Counted from the stretch's first letter, positions 1-5,091 are shown. The stretch: 5,091 nucleotides of DNA from Acidobacteriota bacterium (GCA_003224785.1 QHZV01000182.1:7302-12392), one strand, 5' to 3'. Notes: generated by a model from the sequence alone, not told the origin. A program made the numbers and translations.

Positions 1-951
1 CGTTGCCGTCCATGGTCCGGCTTCCCACTTAGTCTGTCCTTGCGCGCCCAGAACATAGGAATCTTGGCCCGATGAAGCTTCGTTGTAGAGCAACTCGATC
101 GCCTGGACGGTTACGTTCTTGAATACTCCGTGCTTAATATCGAAGGACAGCTTCTGATCGAATCCTTCGGGGTTCAAATCAGGATCGCCTGTAACCGAGG
201 TCCGCTGCCACAAGTAGGCGAACTTGCCGCCGGTGGCTGAGAACCATGGGTGTGCCGTGGGACTATAAGTAATGTAACCCTTGTCCAAAGCGATCGTCTT
301 GCGATCGAAAGCGTTGGTCAGGGTTTCATTAGTTGTTGTGGGATCGCCCTGGCTTCCAGTTGCAATCGCAAATCCGCCGACGAAATCCTGGTTCAGCTGG
401 CCTTCCAAGCCAAAGCGCACGCGAATGCGGCCTCGGTTGCGGTCCTGAGTTGCATCCTGCATGAAACTTTCGCCGCGCACTCGCACATCGCCCGCAAACC
501 GGAATTTGCCGAACGCCGAAGAGAGTGCCGACACTTTCTTCTGATCGTCCTGAGCGCTGGCAGCCAGGTTCGTGGTGTTGAGGCGAATGTCTGCAACGTC
601 AGACTGCAGCTTGGTGACCGAATCCGAAGTCTGGGTTGCTGAGCTGGCAGCCGAGCTGGCTTTGCTCTGTGCATCCTGCAATTGACTTTGCGCCTGTTGC
701 AGTTGCTGCTGTGTCTGTTGCAGGGTTGCATCGCGCTCGGCCATTTTGCCCTGCAGATCCTGGATCTGTTGTTGTTGTTGCGCCAGCGAAGACTTCAGCG
801 CATTTAGGTCGTCAACCGTTACCGCGGGCGGCGGAGGAGGAGCTGCCGCCTTCCGGGCTCGCTTCTTGCTAGTCGTTCCTGTCGTCGAGGTCTGCGCCAT
901 AAGGCTGCCTGCGAGGACACCTATCGTCAACCACGTTAGTAGTGCTTTCAT
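1..951 (-). CDS. Outer-membrane 'putative porin' with N-terminal coiled coil (3' end beyond window)
   Basis: The minus strand is open from an ATG at 951 to the window edge (317 codons, no stop), so the C-terminus is missing. GGAG lies 5 bases upstream of the ATG (957-960). Residues 1-19 form a signal peptide (charged start, hydrophobic core, cleavage likely after LMA). Residues 20-46 are a Lys/Arg, Ala and Pro-rich linker. Residues about 47-145 are rich in Gln, Ala and Ser and look like a coiled coil. From about residue 148 alternating barrel-like strands begin (FRFAGDVRVRGESF, then RNRGRIRVRFGLEGQL, then FAIATGSQGDP), with many arginines. This pattern resembles the Porin_5 'putative porin' family of diderm bacteria, which forms an outer-membrane beta-barrel channel. 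The substrate cannot be read from the sequence. It lies 82 bases after pstS on the same strand, so a role in phosphate or organophosphate entry is an inference. The family call is fairly sure; the specificity is not. Confidence 0.85.
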   Translation of the reverse strand, partial: MKALLTWLTIGVLAGSLMAQTSTTGTTSKKRARKAAAPPPPPAVTVDDLNALKSSLAQQQQQIQDLQGKMAERDATLQQTQQQLQQAQSQLQDAQSKASSAASSATQTSDSVTKLQSDVADIRLNTTNLAASAQDDQKKVSALSSAFGKFRFAGDVRVRGESFMQDATQDRNRGRIRVRFGLEGQLNQDFVGGFAIATGSQGDPTTTNETLTNAFDRKTIALDKGYITYSPTAHPWFSATGGKFAYLWQRTSVTGDPDLNPEGFDQKLSFDIKHGVFKNVTVQAIELLYNEASSGQDSYVLGAQGQTKWEAGPWTAT

Positions 952-976
952 TTCATCTCCGTTGTGGAATTTTCTG

Positions 977-997
977 CGCGACTACCTGGTCATCGCG
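977..997 (-). other. Weak inverted repeat in the pstS-porin gap
   Basis: CGCGA (977-981) and TCGCG (993-997) form a 5-bp perfect stem around an 11-base loop, within the 82-base gap between the pstS stop and the porin start. No run of T follows it in the direction of transcription (GCAGAAAATT follows), so it is not a convincing intrinsic terminator. It could be an mRNA processing or stability element that gives pstS and the porin different expression levels, or chance. The rest of the gap shows no convincing promoter. Confidence 0.2.
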
Positions 998-1033
998 TTC
1001 TACTGATGTAAGCAACCGAACTGAATTGCGAAT

Positions 1034-2038
1034 TTAGTGGATCGCCTTGATCGCCTCGCGCTCTTTCTGTTTCACAGAGTCGGGAAGTGGCGCATAATTC
1101 AGATCGGCGGTCATGGTTTGGCCTTGTTCCAACATCCAGCTCAGGAAATCTACGATTACCTTTTCTTTGGTTTTATCCTTCCAATCGGCCGGAACCAGCA
1201 GCCATGTGAAGCTGGCTATCGGGTAGGCATCCTTGCCCGGGGCGTTGGTTATCGATACCCGAAAATCAGCAGGCATCGCTTTCATCGACGCTGCAGCTGC
1301 AGTGGTGGAATCAAGACTGGCTTTCACGAAAACTCCCGCTGCGTTTTTCACCGATCCGAAAGTAATGTTGTTCTGGACCGCATAAATCAGCTCAACGTAG
1401 CCGAACGCGCCATCCATCTGACGTACCATTCCCGCCACGCCCTCATTGCCTTTGGCCCCTAGTCCAGTCGGCCACTTCACTGAAGTGTTTTTTCCCACCG
1501 AGTCACGCCATTCATTGCTGACCTTCGACAGGTAGTCGGTGAAAATGTAAGTCGTCCCGCTGCCATCCGAGCGATGCACAACAATGATGGACTGACCAGG
1601 CAGCGAAACGCCCGGGTTCGCTTTGGCGATAGCCGGATCATTCCACGTCGTGATTTTTCCGAGGTAGATTCCGGCGATGACTTCGGGGGTGAACTTCAGC
1701 TCGCCTTTGAACCCAGGAATGTTGTACGCGGGAACGACTGCTCCCAGCACCGTGGGCAAGTGAATGATTTTCTTCTTGGCATCGGCCAGCTGCTGATCTG
1801 ACATGGGTCCGTCGCTTGCGCCAAAATCAACCGTGCCGGCTGTGACCTGACGAATTCCGCCGCCACTGCCGATCGACTGATAGTTGATCTCGATCTCCGG
1901 ATGCTCCTGGTGATACTGGTTGAACCACTTGGAATAGATCGGATACGGAAAGGTGGCGCCCGCACCGTTGAGTTTGGTTTGCGCTGCCGTTGGCAGAACC
2001 AGCAGGAGCAACGCGAAAACTGGGTAGAGCTTTCTCAA
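1034..2038 (-). CDS. pstS: Phosphate ABC transporter periplasmic phosphate-binding protein PstS
   Basis: This is the periplasmic phosphate receptor that delivers inorganic phosphate to the PstCAB membrane transporter. The 334 residues match the family's usual length. Residues 1-19 form a signal peptide with a likely cleavage site after TAA, before QTKLNGAGATFP. Family motifs are all present: GAGATFP (25-31), SIGSGGGI (55-62), DFGASD (71-76), RSDGSGTT (156-163), GNEGVAG (197-203), FGYVE (212-216) and LNYAPLPDS near the C-terminus. By alignment from memory with E. coli PstS, the phosphate ligands correspond to T29, F30, S58, D76, R156, S160, G161 and T162, so binding should be intact. The start is TTG, supported by an AAGGAG seven bases upstream and a signal peptide beginning directly at this codon. 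phoU lies 85 bases upstream and a porin 82 bases downstream, on the same strand. pstC, pstA and pstB are not adjacent. Confidence 0.97.
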   Translation of the reverse strand: MRKLYPVFALLLLVLPTAAQTKLNGAGATFPYPIYSKWFNQYHQEHPEIEINYQSIGSGGGIRQVTAGTVDFGASDGPMSDQQLADAKKKIIHLPTVLGAVVPAYNIPGFKGELKFTPEVIAGIYLGKITTWNDPAIAKANPGVSLPGQSIIVVHRSDGSGTTYIFTDYLSKVSNEWRDSVGKNTSVKWPTGLGAKGNEGVAGMVRQMDGAFGYVELIYAVQNNITFGSVKNAAGVFVKASLDSTTAAAASMKAMPADFRVSITNAPGKDAYPIASFTWLLVPADWKDKTKEKVIVDFLSWMLEQGQTMTADLNYAPLPDSVKQKEREAIKAIH

Positions 2039-2045
2039 GATGTCT

Positions 2046-2051
2046 CTCCTT
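2046..2051 (-). promoter_or_regulatory. Strong ribosome binding site that fixes the TTG start of pstS
   Basis: The minus strand reads AAGGAG followed by seven bases (AGACATC) and then TTG. This is near-ideal Shine-Dalgarno complementarity and spacing, and no in-frame ATG lies nearby. It decides the rare start codon of pstS. Confidence 0.8.
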
Positions 2052-2083
2052 TGAGATTGTGTTACCTAAGTTTGATTGACTAG

Positions 2084-2089
2084 ATTAAA
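2084..2089 (-). promoter_or_regulatory. Candidate -10 element for pstS
   Basis: On the minus strand TTTAAT lies about 45 bases upstream of the pstS start codon and 10 bases downstream of the end of the TTAA-type repeat array at 2100-2141. In PhoB-type promoters the activator site replaces the -35 element and sits about 10 bases before the -10, so the spacing fits that architecture. A hexamer this AT-rich can arise by chance, so confidence is low to moderate. Confidence 0.35.
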
Positions 2090-2099
2090 AAGCCCGGAT

Positions 2100-2141
2100 G
2101 GTTAAAGGACGATGAACCAGAAATTAACAGTTGGCTAAATT
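2100..2141 (-). promoter_or_regulatory. Candidate Pho box array upstream of pstS (11-bp period)
   Basis: On the plus strand four similar hexamers begin exactly 11 bases apart: TTAAAG (2102), TGAACC (2113), TTAACA (2124) and CTAAAT (2135). All four share A-A at the third and fourth positions, and three share the T-T or C-T entry. Known Pho boxes are direct repeats with an 11-bp period: CTGTCAT-type in E. coli, TTAACA-type in Bacillus and TTAAC-type in cyanobacteria. On the coding strand of pstS the strongest unit reads CTGTTAA. The array spans the end of phoU, including its stop codon, and lies 62 or more bases upstream of pstS. A PhoB/PhoP-type regulator binding here is an inference, since the units are degenerate. 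Confidence 0.4.
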
Positions 2142-2885
2142 AACTATTCGCTTGGGATCCTGGCGGTGAGGTGTTGGCGACGCAGATGCTCCAGGGTAGA
2201 GCTGCTCGGAAGATTTTTCCTGCATCCGGAGCAGGTGCCGGACGGTATGGCCGCTCACCATGTGGCACACCTCCTCGGCGGTATTCTTTACGTGGTCTGC
2301 GGCCCGTTCGATGGCCTGGGCCATCGTGATCACATGGATGCTGTCAGGCCCACCGAAGGTCATTTCAGGCTCCAGATGGCGCATTACGACCAGATTGTGA
2401 AGCCGATCCACCTCGCGGTCCGCACGCAGCACCTGTAGTGCTAAAGCATGATCGCGGCCGGAAAACGCCGTTTGCGTATCGGCCAGCATCTTGGCCAACA
2501 CCGAAAGCATGTCTCCCAAATCGCGCAAGTCTCGCATATCGAGCCGGGAATGGACCGTCTCCGCGCGCGTGGCAAACGAAAGCAACAAATCACCAATCCG
2601 TTCCAGGTCAATCATGCACTTCAGGCAGGCAAGTTTCTCGCGGACCTGATCAACCGAGCTATGGGCGAGTTCCTCTGCCACTCGCTCGTCGAATTCCCGG
2701 TCGAGTTCATCTAACTCACGCTCGTTCGCCACGATTCGTGCCAGGGCGGAACTCGCTCCAAGAACCAGATCAGCAGCGCTGTGGGCGGCCGAGATCGCCA
2801 CACCGTAAGCGCGTGTGGTCAGATCTAACAGGCCATCCCCCTGTGGGGGATCTTCTTTCCTTGCGACAGAACCGTTTTGTGACAT
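2124..2885 (-). CDS. phoU: PhoU-family phosphate signalling protein
   Basis: PhoU is a cytoplasmic metal-binding protein of two three-helix bundles. It connects the Pst transporter to the PhoR/PhoB sensor system, holding the Pho response off when phosphate is sufficient and limiting uptake. Numbered from the upstream TTG at 2957 (277 residues), bundle one spans about 42-130 with the repeat motif DLERIGD (117-123). Bundle two spans about 145-235 with DREVD (180-184) and IERAADHVKN (216-225), the second copy of the family's ER-x-x-D signature. A polar tail of about 40 residues follows. I prefer the ATG at 2885 (253 residues): it starts a short disordered leader just before the first helix and is closer to the usual 215-240 residues, though its ribosome site (GGATGG) is weak. 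The TTG at 2957 has AGGA six bases upstream and is a real alternative. The gene lies 85 bases before pstS on the same strand and diverges from a channel gene. Confidence 0.9.
   Translation of the reverse strand: MSQNGSVARKEDPPQGDGLLDLTTRAYGVAISAAHSAADLVLGASSALARIVANERELDELDREFDERVAEELAHSSVDQVREKLACLKCMIDLERIGDLLLSFATRAETVHSRLDMRDLRDLGDMLSVLAKMLADTQTAFSGRDHALALQVLRADREVDRLHNLVVMRHLEPEMTFGGPDSIHVITMAQAIERAADHVKNTAEEVCHMVSGHTVRHLLRMQEKSSEQLYPGASASPTPHRQDPKRIVNLANC
2835..2851 (-). other. GC-rich hairpin in the 5' coding part of phoU
   Basis: ATCCCCC (2835-2841) and GGGGGAT (2845-2851) are perfectly complementary with a 3-base loop, giving a tight 7-bp stem. In the phoU message it lies about 34-50 bases after the ATG at 2885, in the disordered leader that encodes DPPQGD. 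It is not followed by a T run on the phoU strand, so it is not a terminator there. It could slow translation or transcription early in phoU. The stem is directly visible; a function is conjecture. Confidence 0.4.
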
Positions 2886-2966
2886 GGAACACCATCCGTA
2901 CAGGCTCGCCGAACTGATTTCATTGAGAGCGAGGGCTTCGTAGCCATCTTTATTCAATCCGAATCC

Positions 2967-2986
2967 TGTTTACATTTGTGTTAACA
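2967..2986. promoter_or_regulatory. Operator-like paired 8-bp element between phoU and the channel gene
   Basis: TGTTTACA (2967-2974) and TGTTAACA (2979-2986) differ at one base and are separated by TTTG, giving a 12-bp period. Because each unit is nearly self-complementary, the pair also reads as an inverted repeat with 7 of 8 matches per arm, as expected for a dimeric regulator. The inner hexamers TTTACA and TTAACA fit the Bacillus PhoP-type half-site. A 7-bp inverted repeat TACATTT (2971-2977) / AAATGTA (2993-2999) and a second GTTAAC at 3005-3010 lie alongside. The site lies between divergent genes and could control one or both. The regulator is unknown. Confidence 0.45.
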
Positions 2987-2997
2987 CTGGATAAATG
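2969..2997 (+). promoter_or_regulatory. Candidate sigma-70-type promoter for the mechanosensitive channel gene
   Basis: TTTACA (2969-2974) matches the -35 consensus at 5 of 6 positions. After a 17-base spacer, TAAATG (2992-2997) matches the -10 consensus at 3 of 6. The predicted transcript would begin near 3004 and carry a leader of about 64 bases. The -35 lies inside the operator-like element at 2967-2986, so a protein bound there would be expected to block or modulate this promoter. The weak -10 keeps confidence low. Confidence 0.35.
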
Positions 2998-3033
2998 TAT
3001 GGTCGTTAACTGCTACGGAATTGTCTTGATCCC

Positions 3034-3063
3034 GGAGTGCTAACGGCAACTCCTTCTGAGAAG
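3034..3063 (+). other. Structured leader just before the channel start codon
   Basis: GGAGT (3034-3038) pairs with ACTCC (3049-3053), and the inner GC/GC bases can extend the stem past a bulged A. Directly after it, CTTCT (3053-3057) and AGAAG (3059-3063) form a small palindrome containing the only Shine-Dalgarno-like bases (AGAAG, four bases before the ATG). The upstream ribosome site is weak, so local RNA structure could influence initiation. No known riboswitch class is recognised. Confidence 0.25.
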
Positions 3064-3067
3064 TCGC

Positions 3068-4996
3068 ATGGGGCGAACATCTTTGCGGGGCTTCAAATTA
3101 GCGTTCTTATTGTGCCTGGTGCCGATACTCGCCGCGCAGCAGGGTGCTCCCGGCGCCGGGCAGAGCCATGCTGCAGCCTCAATCGCGCAGGACCCGGTGC
3201 AAGTGATCCAATTTTTGAGTCGCACCATCTCCTGGCACCGGCAACTTGAGGCCGAGGGAAAGATTGCTAGCCGGCCCACCGACCTGAGCTTTGCGCAGGA
3301 GGACCTCCATATTTCAGATCAGGTAGTACGGCTCGCATTTGAATATGCCCGAGGCCAGGCACAACTTCAGGCAAAGCAGCCGGCAACTCCGCCACCGTCA
3401 TCGGATGATAGTTCAGCGCGTTCTCAGCGGCTGCTTCAAGCCACCCAGCAAGTTGAAAAGCAATTGCAAGATACGCAAGCCGAGCTACAGGGGCTGCGTC
3501 AAAAGCTCGATCGCACACCCGCAGCTAAGAAATCAATTATTGAGTCACAAATCGCCGAAGTCCAAAGCGAAATCGGTTTACTACAGGCCCGCAGGGACGC
3601 ACTCCAGAGCATGAGCGAGTTTGTGAGTTCCAGCAATAGTGGCGGGAGCATGGGCATGCGCGCGCAAATTGAAGAGATGGCGCGCTCAGTGCCCGCTGAA
3701 TTGAGCCGGTCAAGCAACCAGGACGAACTCGCGCGCCAATCCTATTCCTCGGGAGCACTCGTAAGCGGTGCAACAAACGCGCCATCTGGAATATGGGAGC
3801 TGGCCGGTGGCCTCATACAGCTTTCGGGCAAGCTGCACACGTTAAACGATGAGCTTTCGGCCAGTGAGGATCTGGCCGCAGCCGCCGCAAAAATTCGCGA
3901 TCCCTTGATACAAAACTTACGAAACCTGATCCGCCGAGGCGATGAGCTGGCTGCTGCCGCCGATAACAGCGGGCCCGCCGCGCTGGCACAACAAAAACAG
4001 CAATTGGATGCCCTAGCGGCTGAGTTCAGGCAAACCTCAGCGCAGCTGCTTCCGTTGAGCAAGATCAATCTGCTGCTCGAGATGTACCAGGCCACGCTTA
4101 GAAATTGGAAAGAGTCCGTCCGCGACGAACTCCACGATCATCTGCGCCAACTCCTGCTCAAACTGGCCGTGCTTGCGGTCCTGATCGGGCTCGTCATTAT
4201 ATTGGGAGAAGTCTGGCGGCGAGCCACGTTCCGCTACGTTCATGATGGCCGACGCAGATATCAGTTTCTGTTGCTGCGCCGGATTGTGATCTGGGTCGCG
4301 ATTGTCATCATCATCATTCTTGCTTTCGCATCGCAGCTCGGATCCGCTGTAACTTTCGCAGGCCTACTGACCGCAGGAGTAGCGGTCGCGCTGCAGAACG
4401 TAATCGTTTCCATCGTTGGATACTTCTTTCTGATCGGCAAGTATGGATTGCGGGTTGGTGATCGCGTACAGATTTCAGGTGTGACCGGAGAAGTTGTCGA
4501 GATCGGGCTGGTACGCATTCATCTGATGGAGTTAGGCGGACCCGGCGGAAATCAGCCTAGCGGAAGAGTTGTCGCGTTTTCCAATTCCATCGTTTTCCAG
4601 CCGACAGCCGGAGTCTTTAAGCAAATTCCCGGCACAAGTTTCGGATGGCATGAGCTAAAAGTGACCCTTGCCGCCGACACCGATTACCACATTGCGCGCG
4701 AGCGAATTACGCAAGCTGTCGAATCCGTTTTGGCAAAGCACAAGGGAGACATGGACGCGCAGCGACGCCTGATGGAGATGAACTTGAGCCCGGTTTCTTC
4801 CGCCGATCTCGGAAGCAGGATTCGCCTGCACTACACATCGTCAGGAATTGAGGCGACAGTACGCTTCCCAGTCCAGATCGAGAAGGCTGCGGAAACCGAT
4901 GACCAGTTGATGCGTGAGTTGCTGGCTTCTGCCGAGCGCGAGCCTAAGCTGAAGGTCATTAGCACGGAAACAGTTCAGCTGGCCAGGATTGATTAA
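3068..4996 (+). CDS. MscS-family mechanosensitive ion channel with a large periplasmic coiled-coil domain
   Basis: This inner-membrane channel should open under membrane tension to release solutes during hypo-osmotic shock. Residues 1-23 form a signal peptide. Residues about 35-355 are a long Gln, Ala and Glu-rich, largely helical periplasmic domain with coiled-coil stretches near 115-180 and 250-345. Hydrophobic segments follow at about 361-382, 402-424 and 427-455. The last is the MscS pore helix, with ALQNVIVSIVGYFF followed by the hallmark LRVGDRVQISGVTGEVVEIG (461-480) of the cytoplasmic beta domain. Residues about 525-635 form the alpha/beta C-terminal domain. At 642 residues it is much longer than E. 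coli MscS (286) and shorter than MscK/MscM (about 1100), with a similar signal-plus-coiled-coil plan. In the pore helix the position matching MscS Gly113 is Asn444 and that matching Gly121 is Tyr452, with Gly451 just before it. The ATG at 3068 is the only reasonable start (upstream in-frame stop at 3041). Confidence 0.92.
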   Translation: MGRTSLRGFKLAFLLCLVPILAAQQGAPGAGQSHAAASIAQDPVQVIQFLSRTISWHRQLEAEGKIASRPTDLSFAQEDLHISDQVVRLAFEYARGQAQLQAKQPATPPPSSDDSSARSQRLLQATQQVEKQLQDTQAELQGLRQKLDRTPAAKKSIIESQIAEVQSEIGLLQARRDALQSMSEFVSSSNSGGSMGMRAQIEEMARSVPAELSRSSNQDELARQSYSSGALVSGATNAPSGIWELAGGLIQLSGKLHTLNDELSASEDLAAAAAKIRDPLIQNLRNLIRRGDELAAAADNSGPAALAQQKQQLDALAAEFRQTSAQLLPLSKINLLLEMYQATLRNWKESVRDELHDHLRQLLLKLAVLAVLIGLVIILGEVWRRATFRYVHDGRRRYQFLLLRRIVIWVAIVIIIILAFASQLGSAVTFAGLLTAGVAVALQNVIVSIVGYFFLIGKYGLRVGDRVQISGVTGEVVEIGLVRIHLMELGGPGGNQPSGRVVAFSNSIVFQPTAGVFKQIPGTSFGWHELKVTLAADTDYHIARERITQAVESVLAKHKGDMDAQRRLMEMNLSPVSSADLGSRIRLHYTSSGIEATVRFPVQIEKAAETDDQLMRELLASAEREPKLKVISTETVQLARID

Positions 4997-5029
4997 GCAG
5001 CCCGATTAAGCAGCCCGATTAAACAGCCA
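4991..5029 (+). repeat. Three tandem 13-bp repeats over the channel stop codon
   Basis: The unit GATTAAGCAGCCC occurs at 4991-5003 and 5004-5016 exactly, and a third copy at 5017-5029 (GATTAAACAGCCA) has two changes. The first copy contains the last Asp codon and the TAA stop of the channel gene. Because 13 is not a multiple of three, the three TAA triplets (4994, 5007, 5020) fall in three different frames. The repeat fills most of the 44-base gap to the next, convergent gene. It probably arose by slippage; no hairpin terminator is visible here. Confidence 0.85.
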
Positions 5030-5040
5030 AAAGGCGAGAG

Positions 5041-5091
5041 CTACTGCAGGTTGCTGGCGACGTTGGAGAATGTGCTGTTTGCGTTCGTCCC
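5041..5091 (-). CDS. C-terminal end of a possible Flp/Tad-type pilin (5' part beyond window)
   Basis: The minus strand from the right edge is open for 16 codons, then stops at TAG (5041-5043). It reads GTNANSTFSNVASNLQ. The spacing G-T-N, then Phe, then V-A-x-x-L resembles the C-terminus of short Flp pilins (for example endings like GTNLNTTFTNIASKL), which are the major subunit of Tad pili. Only 16 residues are visible, and the diagnostic N-terminal processing site and hydrophobic helix are outside the window. The assignment is therefore tentative and the fragment could be a chance open frame. If real, the gene converges on the channel gene with 44 bases between the stops. Confidence 0.4.
   Translation of the reverse strand, partial: GTNANSTFSNVASNLQ

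Noticed and set aside
250..642. Plus-strand 130-residue open frame
   Set aside because: It lies antisense to the porin frame, which has a signal peptide, a ribosome site and family-like strands. The plus-strand protein has no recognisable features.
977..997. Intrinsic terminator between pstS and the porin
   Set aside because: The stem has only five base pairs, the loop is 11 bases and no T run follows in the transcribed direction. It is kept only as a weak inverted repeat.
636..1006. Plus-strand open frames rich in Cys, Ala and Pro near the porin start
   Set aside because: Their cysteine runs are the antisense reading of the porin's Gln-rich coiled coil and Pro/Ala linker, so they are shadows.
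2835..2855. Intrinsic terminator on the plus strand (GC stem followed by TCTTCTTTCC)
   Set aside because: The stem followed by a T-rich stretch looks terminator-like on the plus strand, but no plus-strand gene ends here and the T stretch is interrupted by C. It sits inside the phoU coding sequence.
2438..2917. Plus-strand 159-residue open frame over phoU
   Set aside because: It is antisense to a clear PhoU with both signature helices, and its Pro/Arg/Ser-rich product shows no domain.
2967..2999. CRISPR-like or phage-type repeat array in the divergent region
   Set aside because: There are only two 8-bp units with a 4-bp spacer, far too short and too few for a CRISPR array. The location between divergent genes fits an operator better.
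3742..4095. Minus-strand 117-residue frame inside the channel gene
   Set aside because: Its Ser/Ala/Cys-rich product mirrors the Ala/Gln-rich coiled coil of the channel on the other strand and has no ribosome site or motif of its own.
1..5091. A defence island, transposon, toxin-antitoxin pair or new multi-gene system
   Set aside because: Every substantial gene is accounted for by phosphate sensing, phosphate transport, porin or mechanosensitive channel families. No transposase, nuclease, inverted terminal repeats or small gene pair was seen.

Overview
The window is a compact stretch of a bacterial chromosome of moderately high GC content, with no mobile element, CRISPR array, tRNA or rRNA visible. 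It suggests a Gram-negative (diderm) soil-type bacterium, most likely an Acidobacteriota member. The reasons are an outer-membrane beta-barrel protein of the 'putative porin' type with a coiled-coil N-terminus, a classical PstS, a long MscS-family channel with a periplasmic coiled-coil domain, and a possible Flp-type pilin end. The taxonomic guess rests on protein style only and is an inference.

Layout. On the minus strand, read right to left: phoU (2124-2885, or from a TTG at 2957), pstS (1034-2038, TTG start with a very good ribosome binding site), then a porin gene (1-951) that starts inside the window and runs off the left edge. The porin frame is open for all 317 codons and has no stop in the window. 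On the plus strand, diverging from phoU, is a 642-residue MscS-family mechanosensitive channel (3068-4996). At the far right, minus-strand codons 5091-5041 read as the last 16 residues of a convergent gene that resembles a Flp/Tad pilin C-terminus. No gene-free stretch exceeds about 200 bases.

How the genes may work together. PhoU and PstS belong to the phosphate-starvation (Pho) system: PstS is the periplasmic phosphate-binding protein of the Pst ABC transporter, and PhoU links transporter state to PhoR/PhoB-type signalling and restrains uptake. The adjacent porin could be the outer-membrane entry route for phosphate or a phosphorylated solute. The permease and ATPase genes (pstC, pstA, pstB) are not in the window, and the order phoU-pstS-porin differs from the usual pstSCAB-phoU. 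Two sequence elements look regulatory: an 11-bp-periodic TTAA-type array just upstream of pstS, which resembles a Pho box and has a suitably placed -10, and a paired 8-bp element (TGTTTACA / TGTTAACA) in the phoU-channel divergent region. These are pattern-based inferences.

I see no clearly new biological system. The most notable points are the unusual Pho gene order with a linked porin, the two operator-like elements, and a 13-bp triple repeat at the end of the channel gene that places a TAA stop in all three frames.
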